This document shows, one piece after another, positions 34,443 to 45,937 of a stretch of DNA of 64,000 nucleotides. Below the pieces are notes generated by a model, which saw only the letters and a program-made list of their open reading frames with translations, was not told the origin of the DNA and searched no databases. Source of the stretch: Bedellia somnulentella (lineage: Eukaryota > Arthropoda > Insecta > Lepidoptera > Bedelliidae); contig OY755175.1 of NCBI GenBank assembly GCA_963576735.1, forward strand, positions 10,184,401 through 10,248,400, read 5' to 3'. Position 1 is the stretch's first letter. Every line of letters starts with the position of its first letter. A program made the translations under genes and the position numbers.

Positions 34443-34691
34443 GCTGTGTAGTGTCGGCTTAGAATAGCACTACCCCATTTCTTCCGGTGGGTGTACGTAA
34501 GAGGCGACTAACGGTATTGGGGCTTTTAAGGGATTTTTGGGCGATGCGGTTGGAGACCTATCACCAACAACCTTTATTTCACCATCTTTTCCCCACGCAA
34601 CTTCCAGAGGTGGCTGAGGAATGTCTCATTCCCTAGCTCTGGCTACCCCTTCAAGGGATTTATAGCCGTGAGTATATGTATGTATGTATGT
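34443..34691 (+). mobile_element. S element, full length, copy S18
   Basis: Complete plus-strand copy, close to S16 (shared GGTGGCTGAGGAATGTCTCA and CCCTTCAAGGG). The tail has three TATG units and no clear target duplication. Confidence 0.92.
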
Positions 34692-34854
34692 TTAATTTTT
34701 TATAAGTCCAGCAACCTTGATGTACAAAACTTTCACATGATTGTACCAAAGACTCAGATAAAACATGTTGAACCCACGCCTGTAATATTTAGGTCTAAAC
34801 TCTTTCCCATTGCACTACCAAAGTTTTGAAGTGAGTAAATAACATATATGAACC

Positions 34855-34895
34855 CATCCCATTAGTTCCCATTGAGGTAGGTCAGGAATCAAGAT
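34855..34895 (-). mobile_element. L LINE tail relic
   Basis: Minus strand. ATTAGTTCCCATTGAGGTAG followed by GTCAGGAATCAAGATCGAGA resembles the reversed end of L (TTAGTTCCCATTGGGGTAGG, CAGAGACTATCGATCG). It is short and diverged. Confidence 0.45.
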
Positions 34896-34975
34896 CGAGA
34901 GGACCCACCGCCACTTGGAACCATTCTGCCAAAGTTCTTTAACTACAGGAACATGTAGTATTCAAGACTAAACTG

Positions 34976-35080
34976 AATTCAAGCCGTAAATTCCCAGAGG
35001 GGTGGCAGAGGATAATACTTATGAACATCAAGATACTTTTTGTCACTTGCTGCTCTGAGTACCCTGTTTGCTTGGACAGT
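34976..35080 (-). mobile_element. N SINE 3' fragment
   Basis: Minus strand, colinear with the end of the 56-kb N SINE: AATTCAAGCCGTAAATTCCC, AGAGGGGTGGCAGAGGATAA, TACTTATGAACATCAAGATA, TTTTTGTCACTTGCTGCTCT, TTGGACAGT. The hairpin survives as TTCCCAGAGGGG. Confidence 0.7.
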
Positions 35081-35879
35081 CCGGCCGACTAAGTTTCAAC
35101 GTAGTTTCCATTCAATATTTTTTGCTTGTCGTTGACATCCTCAATAAATGAATTACACATATGACTATAGAAAAAAAATGCATCCTTTTTATATCTAAGA
35201 ATTAGTGTTCATTTTTAAAAGATGTATAGCTTTGATTGTATGTATAACTTTCGTTGTCAATTTCTGTCTTGAATTAGAATAATCGAAACTCTGATCTCTG
35301 GCTTATGTTTCACTGAACATACCTCATTTATATAATCTTCAATTAATTTTTATGAGACAAACTTACGGTAATGTAAATAAAAAATATAACACGTTATCTT
35401 CTTAGCGGTTATCCTTAATGAACAAAATGCTGGTTTCGTCTGAGTATCTTAATCAGAGGATCACATCTCTTTAATATACAGCCGGGTGTCGAGTGAGATC
35501 TGACACGAAATTCCCTAAAAATAATATTTAAAATGGTAATGGGCCGGCGGGTTCATAAATTGCCGCGCCATATGTCGCCTTGTGTTGCACCTACCACCAA
35601 CTACTGTGTACATAAATATGTCAAGTATTGAACGAGACTTATTCGTTTTACTGGCAACGCTAGTTGATACTTGCATGGCTTTCACAAAATGAGTTTTAAT
35701 TATAGTATGCCTCTGCCTTGTCCTGAGAAAGTTGATGGCGTGAGAAGAAACGAAAGTCAGATTATTTCTGCTAAAAACATAAAAACTGCAAAAACTTATT
35801 AAAAAAGTGAAAATCATCGAGCACTGCATGAAAACCAAAGTTTTTAAACATGAAAATTTCAGTTAATAGTTTTACGCCC
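35081..35879. other. AT-rich DNA, no gene recognised
   Basis: A 107-codon frame (35515-35838, minus) lacks recognisable motifs and is probably chance. Confidence 0.4.
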
Positions 35880-36008
35880 GATTTCTGAATTGAGTATTCA
35901 AGCTGAGAACGACTTAAGTATCGTTTTGTCTCATTCAGTTGTTAAGATTTTAATAGCGACAGAACGATACTTAAGTTGTTCTCAGCTCGAATACTCAATT
36001 CAGAAATC
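35880..36008. mobile_element. Fold-back hairpin element
   Basis: Two 51-bp arms (35880-35930 and 35958-36008) are reverse complements with three mismatches, around a 27-bp loop. The arms start GATTTCTGAATTGAGTATTC and end TATCGTTYTGTC. RNA or single-stranded DNA from here would form a long stem. There is no coding capacity; it could be a fold-back MITE or a small-RNA hairpin. Confidence 0.7.
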
Positions 36009-36445
36009 CGTCGTTAGTAAAAAATTAAGAGCAGCTCAATTTTAACTAGTAAAACCTAAACTAACAAGCACGAATTAAGATTTCTGTGCAAACGCACAGA
36101 AATTAATTCGAGTACCGAGTATCAAGATTCCCCGTAAAAGTTTCAAATACACTCGCACGCGTGATAGCACAAGTCAAATAGGATTTTTGACACCTACAAT
36201 TTCACTTTTCTGGATAACGTAGCACCGAAATAGAATGGCTTTTCAAAACAATTACGATCTTAATGTATTTGTTTGGTATTTACGACAACTGTGTTATCCT
36301 ACTATTGCAGGGTTGGTTTCTAACTAAGACATTGATGAAACGGGGTTAGTAAAACTGTTTTGTGAAATTTTAAGTAGTAAATTGACTTTTCTGCAATACA
36401 CGTTTATGTGAGGATATAGAGATATAGTGAGGATTCGTTCCCTGT
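36009..36445. other. AT-rich DNA, nothing recognised
   Basis: No gene or repeat family is identified. Confidence 0.45.
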
Positions 36446-36456
36446 TAAGGACAATA

Positions 36457-36714
36457 CATACATACATACATACATATGCTCACGGCTGTCAATCCCTAGA
36501 AGGGGTAGCCAGAGCTAAGGAATTAGAAATTCCTCAGCCACTTCTGGAAACGTGAGTGAAGAAAAGATGGTAAAAGTAAAGGTTGTTGGTGATGGGTCTC
36601 CAACCGCATCGCCCAAAAATCCCTTAAAAGTCCCAATACCGTTAGTCGCCTCTTACGTACACCCACCGGAAGAAATGGGGTAGTGCTATTCTAAGCCGAC
36701 ACTACACAGCATAA
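36457..36714 (-). mobile_element. S element, full length with TSD, copy S19
   Basis: Complete minus-strand copy with a perfect 11-bp target duplication TAAGGACAATA (36446-36456 and 36715-36725). The tail is CATACATACATACATATGC; the head is CGACACTACACAGC plus ATAA. Few differences from the other full copies suggest a young insertion. Confidence 0.93.
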
Positions 36715-36857
36715 TAAGGACAATATTTATATAATTAATTTAAATTAGTCTTCGATGCTTCTTACATGTGTGTGAGACTTATCCGCCTTGCCTACTTTTT
36801 CTCACAGCAATGATCGACCGTGCCTTTGGGTAAACAGAGCTTACGAATGAAATCAAT

Positions 36858-37020
36858 GAATTCCTCAGCCTCTTTTGGAAGTTGAGAGGGCATAAAATGT
36901 TGTAATTAAGGATTAATAGTGATAAAATTCTCATCACCCAAAAAATACTTATAAATTCACTAATGCTAAATCGTCTACTACGATACCCACTAGAAGAGTG
37001 TATAGTTAGTGCTATTACAA
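36858..37020 (-). mobile_element. S element relic, copy S20
   Basis: Minus strand. GAATTCCTCAGCCTCTTTTG, GAAGTTGAGAGGGCATAAAA, AATTCTCATCACCCAAAAAA, TAAATCGTCTACTACGATAC, TAGTTAGTGCTATTA. Both ends are decayed. Confidence 0.65.
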
Positions 37021-39936
37021 TTATTGTGTGCCTGATCTAAGTGGCATATTGGATACTTTTTGGTAATACTACATACTACAAAGCTTTTAAAACTTTTCTT
37101 ATCCCTTTTATTTTTAGAATCACCAGCTGATCCACCTTTTTTAATAATTGAGACGAGATGCTAAGTTTATCATTATTTTATTCAATTTAAAAATAGGACA
37201 AACCTTAATCAACCCACAAATAAAAAACCAGTTTTTTATCAGTCCATTTTTTGTGCTACTTAACTTAAACGGAAATTGAATATAAGGTTACCTTATAAGC
37301 AAGGTTAATGTTTTTCCCTTTAGTCATTATTTAAGTTTTTTTAATAAGATCCCAATTATCAAATGAAGTGATAAAATTGTTAGAAAATCAAGACTCGGAG
37401 TAAAGAAAGATCATTGACCCAAAGGTCGGCGTAGCGCTCGCAATGAGCGGCGCGTGCGCACCTACAGATGTCGCTGTGCGCAGGCGCAGGGTGTCAGTGA
37501 TTATGCTAATGAAATATTGTTTGATGCCACCCTCTAATGGAGTTCGGAGTGCGTTATTAATGATCACTGTTTGCATGAAATTATTTCATGCGCTATTCCG
37601 TAATCATCTATAATTAGAAATACATCAATAACTCGACTAGCTCGCTAGATATATTAGAAAATGATATGATTTTATTAGCGAAAGTAATTTTAATTTTGAA
37701 TACGTTATTGACGTGATAACGCCTTAATAAATCGATTAAAGCCACCTATCTGCATGAAAAAGTGTCACGTTGCGCGTTCTATCTCTCTGCCACTCCATCA
37801 GTTGATACGGCCGAGAGAAGAAGAGAGGCAGCATCAGGCAGTACCTAAAACGAGAACTGATTTGTTAATTTTCTTAAGATATACTCACGTAAAATAACTG
37901 CCTGTAAATTGACTTGCCAATATTAATCATGTATTTTCGATTACAATTATTTATTTTTCCTAAAAATTCTAATCTGGTCAAATGTTAATGAAGGGTTTTA
38001 AAATTAAGAGGTAGTTTTGTTGTTTAATATTATTTATCACTCTAATTTAAATGTGGTCACGTTGTGCGTAGTATTAACAGGCAAAATCTTTCCTTTCATT
38101 TTACTGTAACAAGTAACTGCCCTGAGTCTTACTTAAATCATGCCACAGATAGTAAACATTAATAAACGATACTGTATCATTTCGTTTCAAAATAAATAAA
38201 TAATAGCAACATGAGTTCCTTATCCCTATTACGGCGGATCCTAAAGAGTCCAGCCGGATCTCGCTGTGGCAAAACTAAACAATAAATCGTATTGGCGATG
38301 GCTCGCCCCCAGGGCACCCTCGGAAGCTCTTCCGACTATAAATAAATGTGTAGATGGATTGATAAATATAAATATTAGGGGCGAAACGAAGAAAAACAAT
38401 GTTTATGAAAGTGTGTCGCTCCGTTCATAACTGTGAGTTACAACTTCCGACGCATCGCACTCATATGGACCATACGCGGAATTTTTTACAACATTTTACT
38501 AAAAATATCACAGTATTTAGAAATACCTTACGATTTATAGGTTTCGGTTTATTATTTATGTCAGTAACGTTACGCTGTAAAAACTAGGGATGGCCAACTG
38601 GCGTTTTTTGTTTTAGCTTTTAAGAGCTTCTGTTATGAAATTTGTATGTTATTGTTGCATTGTAAGCTATCGTTACGAAAAACGCCTTTTTGCAAGAACA
38701 TGCAATTTCAATTGATTTCTGGTTCAAACTGGCAATTACAATTTTTGCTTTACAGAGGTAGTCCATTTTTTGTCACTTTTTATCCCTTTCAACCATTACG
38801 ATGGATTTTATAAAGTAGATTTTACTTTCAATTACCATACCTATGCGTTAACTTACCACCATCATACCATAAACAAATACATACAACGTAAAAAGAAACA
38901 ACGAACAAAGTAACCAATTCAATCTCCAATACTCAACCATATATTACAACTCAGTCCCATTACCCGACAAACAATGCATCTGCGCCTCCATCAAATGAAT
39001 CAAGAATCTGAAATAAATTAATAAAGACAATTAAGATGAGAATAGTGTGGAATGGTCGCGACAGAAGGGCTGCGCTCGCGCCGAGACGTCCGATGCCACG
39101 TTAGTCACATCTATACTTAGCTGACGTATTGTCTTCACAAATATCTATTAAAGATTATTGACAAGGCATCGGCACGCGAAATGTCCCAGCGATGCTATAA
39201 ATATATTTGATGCGCACACAGGTATGCGCGCAGACGTAGCTGCGATGCAAATGACGCTGATAACGACACATTTATAACATACACCCACTCATAGGATAAT
39301 GCTCAGGAATCCCTTTTAAGTGGCCAACGTGTTCTACGACCTTTTAAATCAAACTCCGACGGTATTAATTGAGAAAATAAAAACAGAGCTCTGCATCAAA
39401 TGACAAGAATCAAGTATTCAGATTAAGAATTTATGTACCGCATCATTCGCATTTATTTATGGATGTATATACTTGGGATAATAATTGGGCTTTCGATAGT
39501 TAAGCAGTAATATTATAGAATAGACAACGTATTTTTATTTAAATTGAAACAACAATATATGCAAACAGAAATTCCATTAATATCTTCATAGCAACGTTAT
39601 GACAATTTAAATTTATATTAAATTGCTGCAAAGCCATTACACACAACAATAACATAATAGCAGCAGAAATAATTGCATCAGCAGAACGCTCGCTATAAAT
39701 TAATGAATTACCGTGAAAATAGCAAATTGCGAGCTCGCTACAATGAGTGAATTGATTACAATATGCACACAAAGCGGCATGGCGATGACAAACACACCAG
39801 CCGACTGACACCCTACAACGCTCATGCAGAGCGATCACTTTATTTCTATCATATTGTCAGCAGTAGTAGTTGTAGATGTAAGTACTTTTTTTTGTATCTG
39901 TTATTATAATTCGAATGTTTTCAATTCAATTATACT
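37021..39936. other. Unique DNA with GC-richer islands
   Basis: No gene is recognised. GC-richer, insertion-free blocks lie at about 37390-37620 (GCGCGTGCGCACCTACAGAT), 38210-38480 and 39040-39300 (GATGCGCACACAGGTATGCG). The short frames 38399-38587 and 39539-39838 have no recognisable protein. These blocks are candidate conserved non-coding DNA. Confidence 0.45.
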
Positions 39937-40018
39937 TTGCCAGGATCGTACGAAGTGGCGATCGATAGTCTCTGCCTACCCCAATGGGAATTAACGGCGT
40001 GAGTATATGTATGTATGT
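39937..40018 (+). mobile_element. L LINE tail copy (L8)
   Basis: Plus strand. TTTGCCAGGATCGTACGAAG, TGGCGATCGATAGTCTCTGC, CTACCCCAATGGGAATTAAC, GGCGTGAGTATATGTATG. It encodes CQDRTKWRSIVSAYPNGN-like residues and the stop, then the TATG tail. Only about 80 bp long, with near-consensus sequence, so a severely 5'-truncated but young copy. Confidence 0.88.
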
Positions 40019-41539
40019 TAGAATGTGTGTCTCCTAGTTTTTTTAATCCACACTGACTTCTTTGCCTATTTTTTTTTATTTAGTTTTTGTTAACTTAAAT
40101 TTATTTATTTATAACATAACATATTATAACATAACATAACATTATTTCTAAACTTATCACAATATAAATAATATTAACAGAAACTTATAAAACAAATAAC
40201 ATTCTCATAAAAAAAATTTACATAATTTTATTTCAAAATACACAAACCGTTAAATAGTAACTACATGTCTAAAACAATTAACTTTAATAAATTATTTATT
40301 ATAATACTTTACCTTATTGTAATAATCGTTAGGTTGAGAAAAGGCAGTTTTTTTTATTTTGATAACAAAGAAAATACTACTTTCTGAATTGAGTTGGATA
40401 AGTTGGAAATATTTAAGAAGATAGAAGCAAGGATTATTTTGTTGCTTTTAAACATCACGTATATCCATTAGTAGAATATAACACAACATACCTTATTGGT
40501 TATTTCATTTATAGTCCTTTTTCATGAAAATAGTAGGTTTTATTTGTCAGGAAAACAATAATTATTTTTTCATTTGATTATCTCAGAACATGTATGATTA
40601 AGGACGCCCGTGGCCTAGGTGGTAGGCGATGAACTTCTACGTCCGGAGGGTCCGGAGGTCGGGGATAATTATGTTATTTAATATTTAGCCGAGTTAGTAC
40701 CCTTTACCACATGTCATTGTTAATTTTTTTTCAGGAAATAACTTGATCTGTGTAAATGTCCGTATATAAACTACAATAAACTAACTAAACTTGGGAATTT
40801 CTCAAATTTTATTTCCAAGTGCAACACTATTACAGAATAACTAACTCAATAAAAAAAACATTGTGAAGTACAAGATAAGTGTAGAAGTGTATAATTATTA
40901 TGTGAATTGGGTAAACGAAACAAAGTTCCTCTCACAACCTATTTAAACATATTATCCTAAACAATGCAAAAAATAAACAAATTTCACAACTTTTAAAAGC
41001 TCTTGAACTTTTGTAAATCACATATATTACAATTACCAAATTATTTATAAACTATGTAAACCACATACAGAAACAAAATGCATGACTATTCCTCTCCAAC
41101 AAAACCTTCATCTGCGGTCGCGAAACCAAACGCAGCCAACGAGATAACACAGGATTAGCTAATTCACAAATGAGTTTCACCTGCGCGATGCATCATTAGC
41201 GAGCCAAACCAAGTTTATGCGACTAATCAATTGTTTGACGCGGCAGTCGCAATCACGCGGCCGCCCGCCCTAGCCCCACACCGCTATCGCCGCCCGCCTC
41301 GCCCGCGCGCCGCCCAAACATATGAAACCATACATGCATACCCTAGCAGCGATCAATTTGATATTAATTAAATAAGAATCATAGCGGTGTAGTTGAAATT
41401 ATTATAGCTGTAGAAATTATTTTTTTGTGTGAGTTGTAAAAGGTGGTAGAGTTTTTAACTAATTAAAAGAATAAACTACACGTTTGAAGATATATTTCGC
41501 CCTAGTATATTACAATTTACTATTACTACAACACTCTTA
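40019..41539. other. AT-rich DNA; GC island about 41100-41340
   Basis: No gene is recognised. 40110-40145 carries ATAAC repeats. About 41230-41320 is strongly GC-rich (GCGGCCGCCCGCCCTAGCCC, GCCCGCGCGCCGCCC) and borders the island at 42-44 kb. Confidence 0.45.
40605..40665 (+). mobile_element. Possible tRNA-like SINE head
   Basis: GCCCGTGGCCTAGGTGGTAG followed by GCGATGAACTTCTACGTCCG resembles a tRNA D arm and anticodon arm with a box A. No clean box B follows (GTCCGGAGGTCGGGG), so this is at most a broken tRNA-derived SINE head. Confidence 0.3.
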
Positions 41540-41810
41540 TATATTATACTCACAGCTATAATCTTAAAAAGGAATATTGCTTTGGTATTAAGAACAAGAA
41601 AAAATGTACATACTATAGCTCACTGTTATAAATCCGAATAAAGGGTAGCCACAGTTTGAGATTTAGAAATTCCACGGGCACTTTTGGGATTCAAGTGATA
41701 AAAAGATTATAAAATATAGGAGGGTTGCTGGTGGGGTGGGTGTCATCACCAAACAATCACATGAAAGGCAGAAACTCTTAGTGGCCGCTTCGATGTCCTC
41801 GGGAGTTATG
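41540..41810 (-). mobile_element. S element relics, copy S21
   Basis: Minus strand, in two parts. A tail fragment is at about 41548-41580 (CTCACAGCTATAATCTTAAA). A longer relic is at 41619-41810 (TAGCTCACTGTTATAAATCC, AAAGGGTAGCCACAGTTTGA, GGGTGTCATCACCAAACAAT, CTCTTAGTGGCCGCTTCGAT). Confidence 0.6.
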
Positions 41811-44589
41811 TTAATAAGCGCGCGTATGTTAATTTTATTCTCATTAATTTTTACAAATCAATATGGCTTCACTATTTGATATGCTATATCTTGACAAATA
41901 AATAAAATAAATAAATAAAATGCTTTTAATAGTGAAATGTGGCATTTTGTTTATAACGTATCCAAACATAATAAAGTCTTGATTTTGCAAACTCTTTCGT
42001 TTGATATTTGAAAAAAGTACAATCCGTGCATTCGGTATTATAATATTACTACTTTAATGAAACCATTTTAAAACTTTATAGCAAAGACGAAGTTTGAAGG
42101 GTTGAAGAAATTTAATAGTGTATTAATTTAAGTTACAAAGTAGCAAGTTGGCTACAGAGTATTTATTAGTTGACGGGTGATTGTTCTGGGCGGGCGGCGG
42201 CGGCGGCGGCGGCGCGGGCTTTGACACGACATCGACACTAGTCGTGTTCTGATTGTCCCGTCGCACACCAATTGATTAAATATAGACGAGAATTCATCAA
42301 GCAAACTGACTTGATCGCGCTGCTATGGATTTATGTGCTAAATATTCGACAGGTGCCAAGTGTGTCGATTGCTGCCCGATCGATGACTAACGATGCCCCA
42401 ATTTTATTTCAAATGTCAAATAATTAAAGCACCTGCCCGAGCCGCAACGAGTATGCCACAATGATAGTCATCAAGAAATCATACATCTTCCGCAATTTAT
42501 ATCACAGTGTATGGATTTATTGTTATTGCCGCACCATATCTCTGGGTGGGCGGGCGGCGCGATGTGCGTGCTAAATGTGTTTTGTTAATTTCGCGTCACG
42601 TGACGAGTCGTAGCGGTGCGCGACGCCTGCATTTGTCTTCTTATCACAATTGTTTATCAAAACACGGGCCGTTTGATGCGAGATTCTCTCGACTCGATCA
42701 AATAATCGTTCAAATAAGCAATTCCCCGGCGATGTGACACGCCTACAAAGCTAATGTTCACAATTCGCTAATCCTCCAGCTACCGTTACGTAAGACGCTC
42801 GACTAGAATATAAATGTAAAACACAATAAATTTCATGGCCCGCAGGAAATGAATATTCATCACGAAATCGCCATGCATGTTCTCTTTTGCCACAGAAATT
42901 CGAGACTTCTGACAACAAGCGTTACACTCACCTCCAACCGACCTTATATTCTAGAGTTTTGAGTTCCTATTCGATTGCACTCAGTTGCAACATTTAAGTT
43001 GTACCTATTTGGTCTCTCGTAATTTTCAACATAATATACTAAAGTGATTTACGAATAATTGTTATGTTGGTGTACGAGTAGAGAAATCTTTCCGCTGTTT
43101 GCCGACGGATAATTTATATATGAGGTTGAGGTAATTCGCGGGCCACGAGTAATTGCTCCACAGAACAATAGCTTTTGTCATATCCTTATCTCGTACTTAC
43201 GCCATGTTCTTGGGCACTTCTCTCACTCGCATAGCTGTAAAACTAACGTGTATGTTACAATTTGTATGGCAGTCAAAGTTCATCGCCATGATACTTTATT
43301 ACAACGCACCAAGTCGATTCGTAAGAACGATTAGTATACAGAAAATGTATATGGGTAATTGTCATGTCACTGCATATTTATGCATTAGATGTTATTGAAG
43401 TAGATAATGGAATGCTGCTCGAGTATGTAATAAGCACAAGGCCCACATTAGCAAAACTTAATCGAAACATGTGTTTATCGCAACATGCGAATCGACCTAA
43501 GGCGAATTAGTTCTCGCACAATGCAATTTGAATGCACATTACACAACGGACGAGGTACGAAGCGCTTTTTATTGCGGCATCGTGAGATTTTATCTTCAAG
43601 CTGCCACTTCCAGCAGGCAAATTTCAGGACCTGCTCGCGAGCCCATCCATTCTCGACTCTATCGCGTGAGACATAAAGATATTTCCGGATCGACGGAGTC
43701 TAGGCGAAATTGTATGAGCACGCTCGCGTACGTCGCACTCTAATGTACCCGTTAAAAGAATTTAACATAAAATCAGCAATAAAATTGAAAACATTTTGTA
43801 AAGCTAAATAAGTCTCGTCCTGTCGACGCATAACGATAACCGAATATGCTTCTTATCACGGTTGGGGTATGCTCGTTTTTCCGTGAGGAACTCGCTTTAA
43901 AAGATTATTTCTTGTTCGATAAGAAGCGTTAATTTTACGAGCCAGTGATAATTTGCTAACTTCCGACAGAGCATCGCCCTAGTCGAATCGTTCCAAACAC
44001 TTGCCGCATAAAATTACTCGTAAAGGAGCATCAAATTAATTTACATGTCTTAAACGTATTACATAAGGCAGTCCTTCGTTACATACAGCGCAATTAATTT
44101 AATAGCCTATTCAAGTATTCGTTCGCAATAGAGTTGTTGGCGATATAAAGTTATTTTAGGATATGTTGCAAACGAGGTGTATAAATTATGATGATTGTTC
44201 TTTTAAATATTTTTATTGTTTGAAGATGCTAAGATATATGTAAGAAGAGTGCGTGAATGTCGGAGAGGTGCTAGGTGTCGATTAGTGTTTCAGTCTCATA
44301 AGTTGTGAGGAACACGAGATCGGGCGGGCGCGGGACAGATTTGCGAGGTACACTCTGCGCCGGACGAGCCGACACCGGCCAACACCAGCGTATAACAAGT
44401 AAAGGCTTTATGAATCCTTATGCACTCTTAGGAGCAAACATTGCTTGGCAATAATTTATATCTGGACGTTCATTTGTCGAACAAGAACTATTTTGCAGTA
44501 TCGGTTGAATCTAGTATGTTTTTTTTGCATATTACGTTAAGGGCGGTCTAATATGAATTAAAATAACTTGATATTTTTGGAAGTTTCTT
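41811..44589. other. SINE-free GC-richer island, candidate regulatory DNA
   Basis: About 42180-44400 holds none of the repeat families that pepper the flanks and is visibly less AT-rich, with many CpG-containing words. No open frame is long or recognisable: 43485-43676 and 43528-43743 overlap in different frames without known motifs. In developmental loci of insects such stretches are often conserved enhancers, but this is inference from composition and repeat absence only. Confidence 0.45.
42191..42218 (+). repeat. (CGG)n microsatellite
   Basis: CGGGCGGCGGCGGCGGC followed by more GGC units and GCGGG: seven or so units in otherwise AT-rich DNA. Confidence 0.8.
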
Positions 44590-44599
44590 TTACGTATTA

Positions 44600-44832
44600 C
44601 ATACATACATACATACATACATATTCTCACGCCGTTAGTTCCCATTGGGGTAGGCAGAGACTATCGATCGCCACCTTGTACGATCCTGGCAAACCTCTCT
44701 GGCTTCGTTTACATCCATCAATCTTTTCATACATGCTCTTTTATTCTTCATACTGCGGACACCTGCCTTTTTGAGCACATTTTCTATTTGATCCAAATGT
44801 GTCCTCCGAGGTCGTCCTCTACTAACATTACC
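44600..44832 (-). mobile_element. L LINE, 5'-truncated insertion with TSD (L9)
   Basis: Minus strand. A perfect 10-bp target duplication TTACGTATTA (44590-44599 and 44833-44842) brackets it. The left end is six CATA units, then TTCTCACGCCGTTAGTTCCC, ATTGGGGTAGGCAGAGACTA and so on. The minus strand is open across the C-terminal block: ending EAREVCQDRTRWRSIVSAYP, NGN, stop, with the cysteine intact (contrast L2). The stop codon lies within the conserved 3' hairpin-GGCGTGAG module. One of the best copies for building an L consensus. Confidence 0.92.
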
Positions 44833-44842
44833 TTACGTATTA

Positions 44843-45316
44843 GATTTGTAAATAATAGCCTAAGATTAAGTATTATCGTTGTTTGGGTTTAGTTGTTGAT
44901 CAATGTTACATTTAAATTCTATTATTATTATTTTATTTTAATATCATTAAAAAAATGAGCACATTCACATTATCGGTAGTTAATCCCAGAAATTCCGAAT
45001 CTTCTCCGTAACTACTCCCCAATTAAATTCTTTAGGTTAACCATTTACAACATTATCTTTCTTATTAATTGCTTTATATTGTAAACGTGATATAAGAATA
45101 AATGCACAATGCTTTTATAGTAATAATTAGAAACATGAATAAAAATTTAAATCTTGCGAAACATCCCTTTTGCTTTATGCTGCTTATTCATTTTATTCAT
45201 TGCAATTTCATCATCCTTTTCCAATATGACCCTGAACTTTTCTTTTTCCTATTATCAATGCTTAACCCATACAGTATTATCGTGTAAGAATGATATTCTA
45301 GTCAGATTAAATTCTC
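44843..45316. other. AT-rich DNA, nothing recognised
   Basis: No gene or repeat family is identified. Confidence 0.45.
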
Positions 45317-45361
45317 GTTGAGTTTTCTATAAGCTATAGGTATAGCTTATAGAAGCTCAAC
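45317..45361. repeat. Near-perfect hairpin, ~21-bp arms
   Basis: 45317-45338 and 45341-45361 are inverted repeats (CTATAAGCTATA / TATAGCTTATAG core, GTTGAG / CTCAAC outer) with a 1-nt bulge and mismatch and only a 2-nt loop. It abuts the tail side of an S relic. Confidence 0.75.
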
Positions 45362-45362
45362 T

Positions 45363-45585
45363 CTGTTGCCTCTTATTTGAGGGGTAGCTAGGGCGAAGAA
45401 AATATTACTTCTGCAAATTTGGTAGTTGATAGCGTAAAAGATGCTCAAACTCAAAATCATGGTGATGGTTTTCATTTTTCAAACCGCATCGATCAAAAAC
45501 CGGTTGAAAATTCCTGTTGTTTCCTTAGTTGCCTCGTACTAAACCTACAGGAAGACATGGGAAAGCACTGGTCTAAGTCACCAAG
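45363..45585 (-). mobile_element. S element relic, copy S22
   Basis: Minus strand. GAGGGGTAGCTAGGGCGAAG, TGGTGATGGTTTTCATTTTT, CAAACCGCATCGATCAAAAA, TTAGTTGCCTCGTACTAAAC, GGAAGACATGGGAAAGCACT. A 70-codon frame at 45419-45631 runs through it and is an artefact of the repeat. Confidence 0.65.
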
Positions 45586-45937
45586 GAAGTCATTTTTCTG
45601 TTCTATTTGTTATTTAACTTCTTATCTATAAGCTCACCAACATAACACACTTAAGCAGAAAGTATAATCAAAATCATTTATGAGCAAAGAGTATAATGAA
45701 AATTATTTATGATCTGAACCCTCCATTAAAACTCTCAATAATCTACAAAATCACCTAACGATATGAAATGGTATGACATGCGCTCTCGAGAATTCGCGAT
45801 AAAGTGGAAAGTGGCAATGAAGCGGGCACGAATTATTGGCGCGCTCCCAACAAGGTGAATGCCACGCGACCGCAACCAACACGCATTGAGCGAGCTATAC
45901 CATGGTTTGGTACTATCTAACAACATAATATTGGACA

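Noticed and set aside
30439..37020. piRNA cluster
   Set aside because: The zone is dense in transposon fragments on both strands, but so are ordinary intergenic regions; no sequence feature specifically supports it without small-RNA data.
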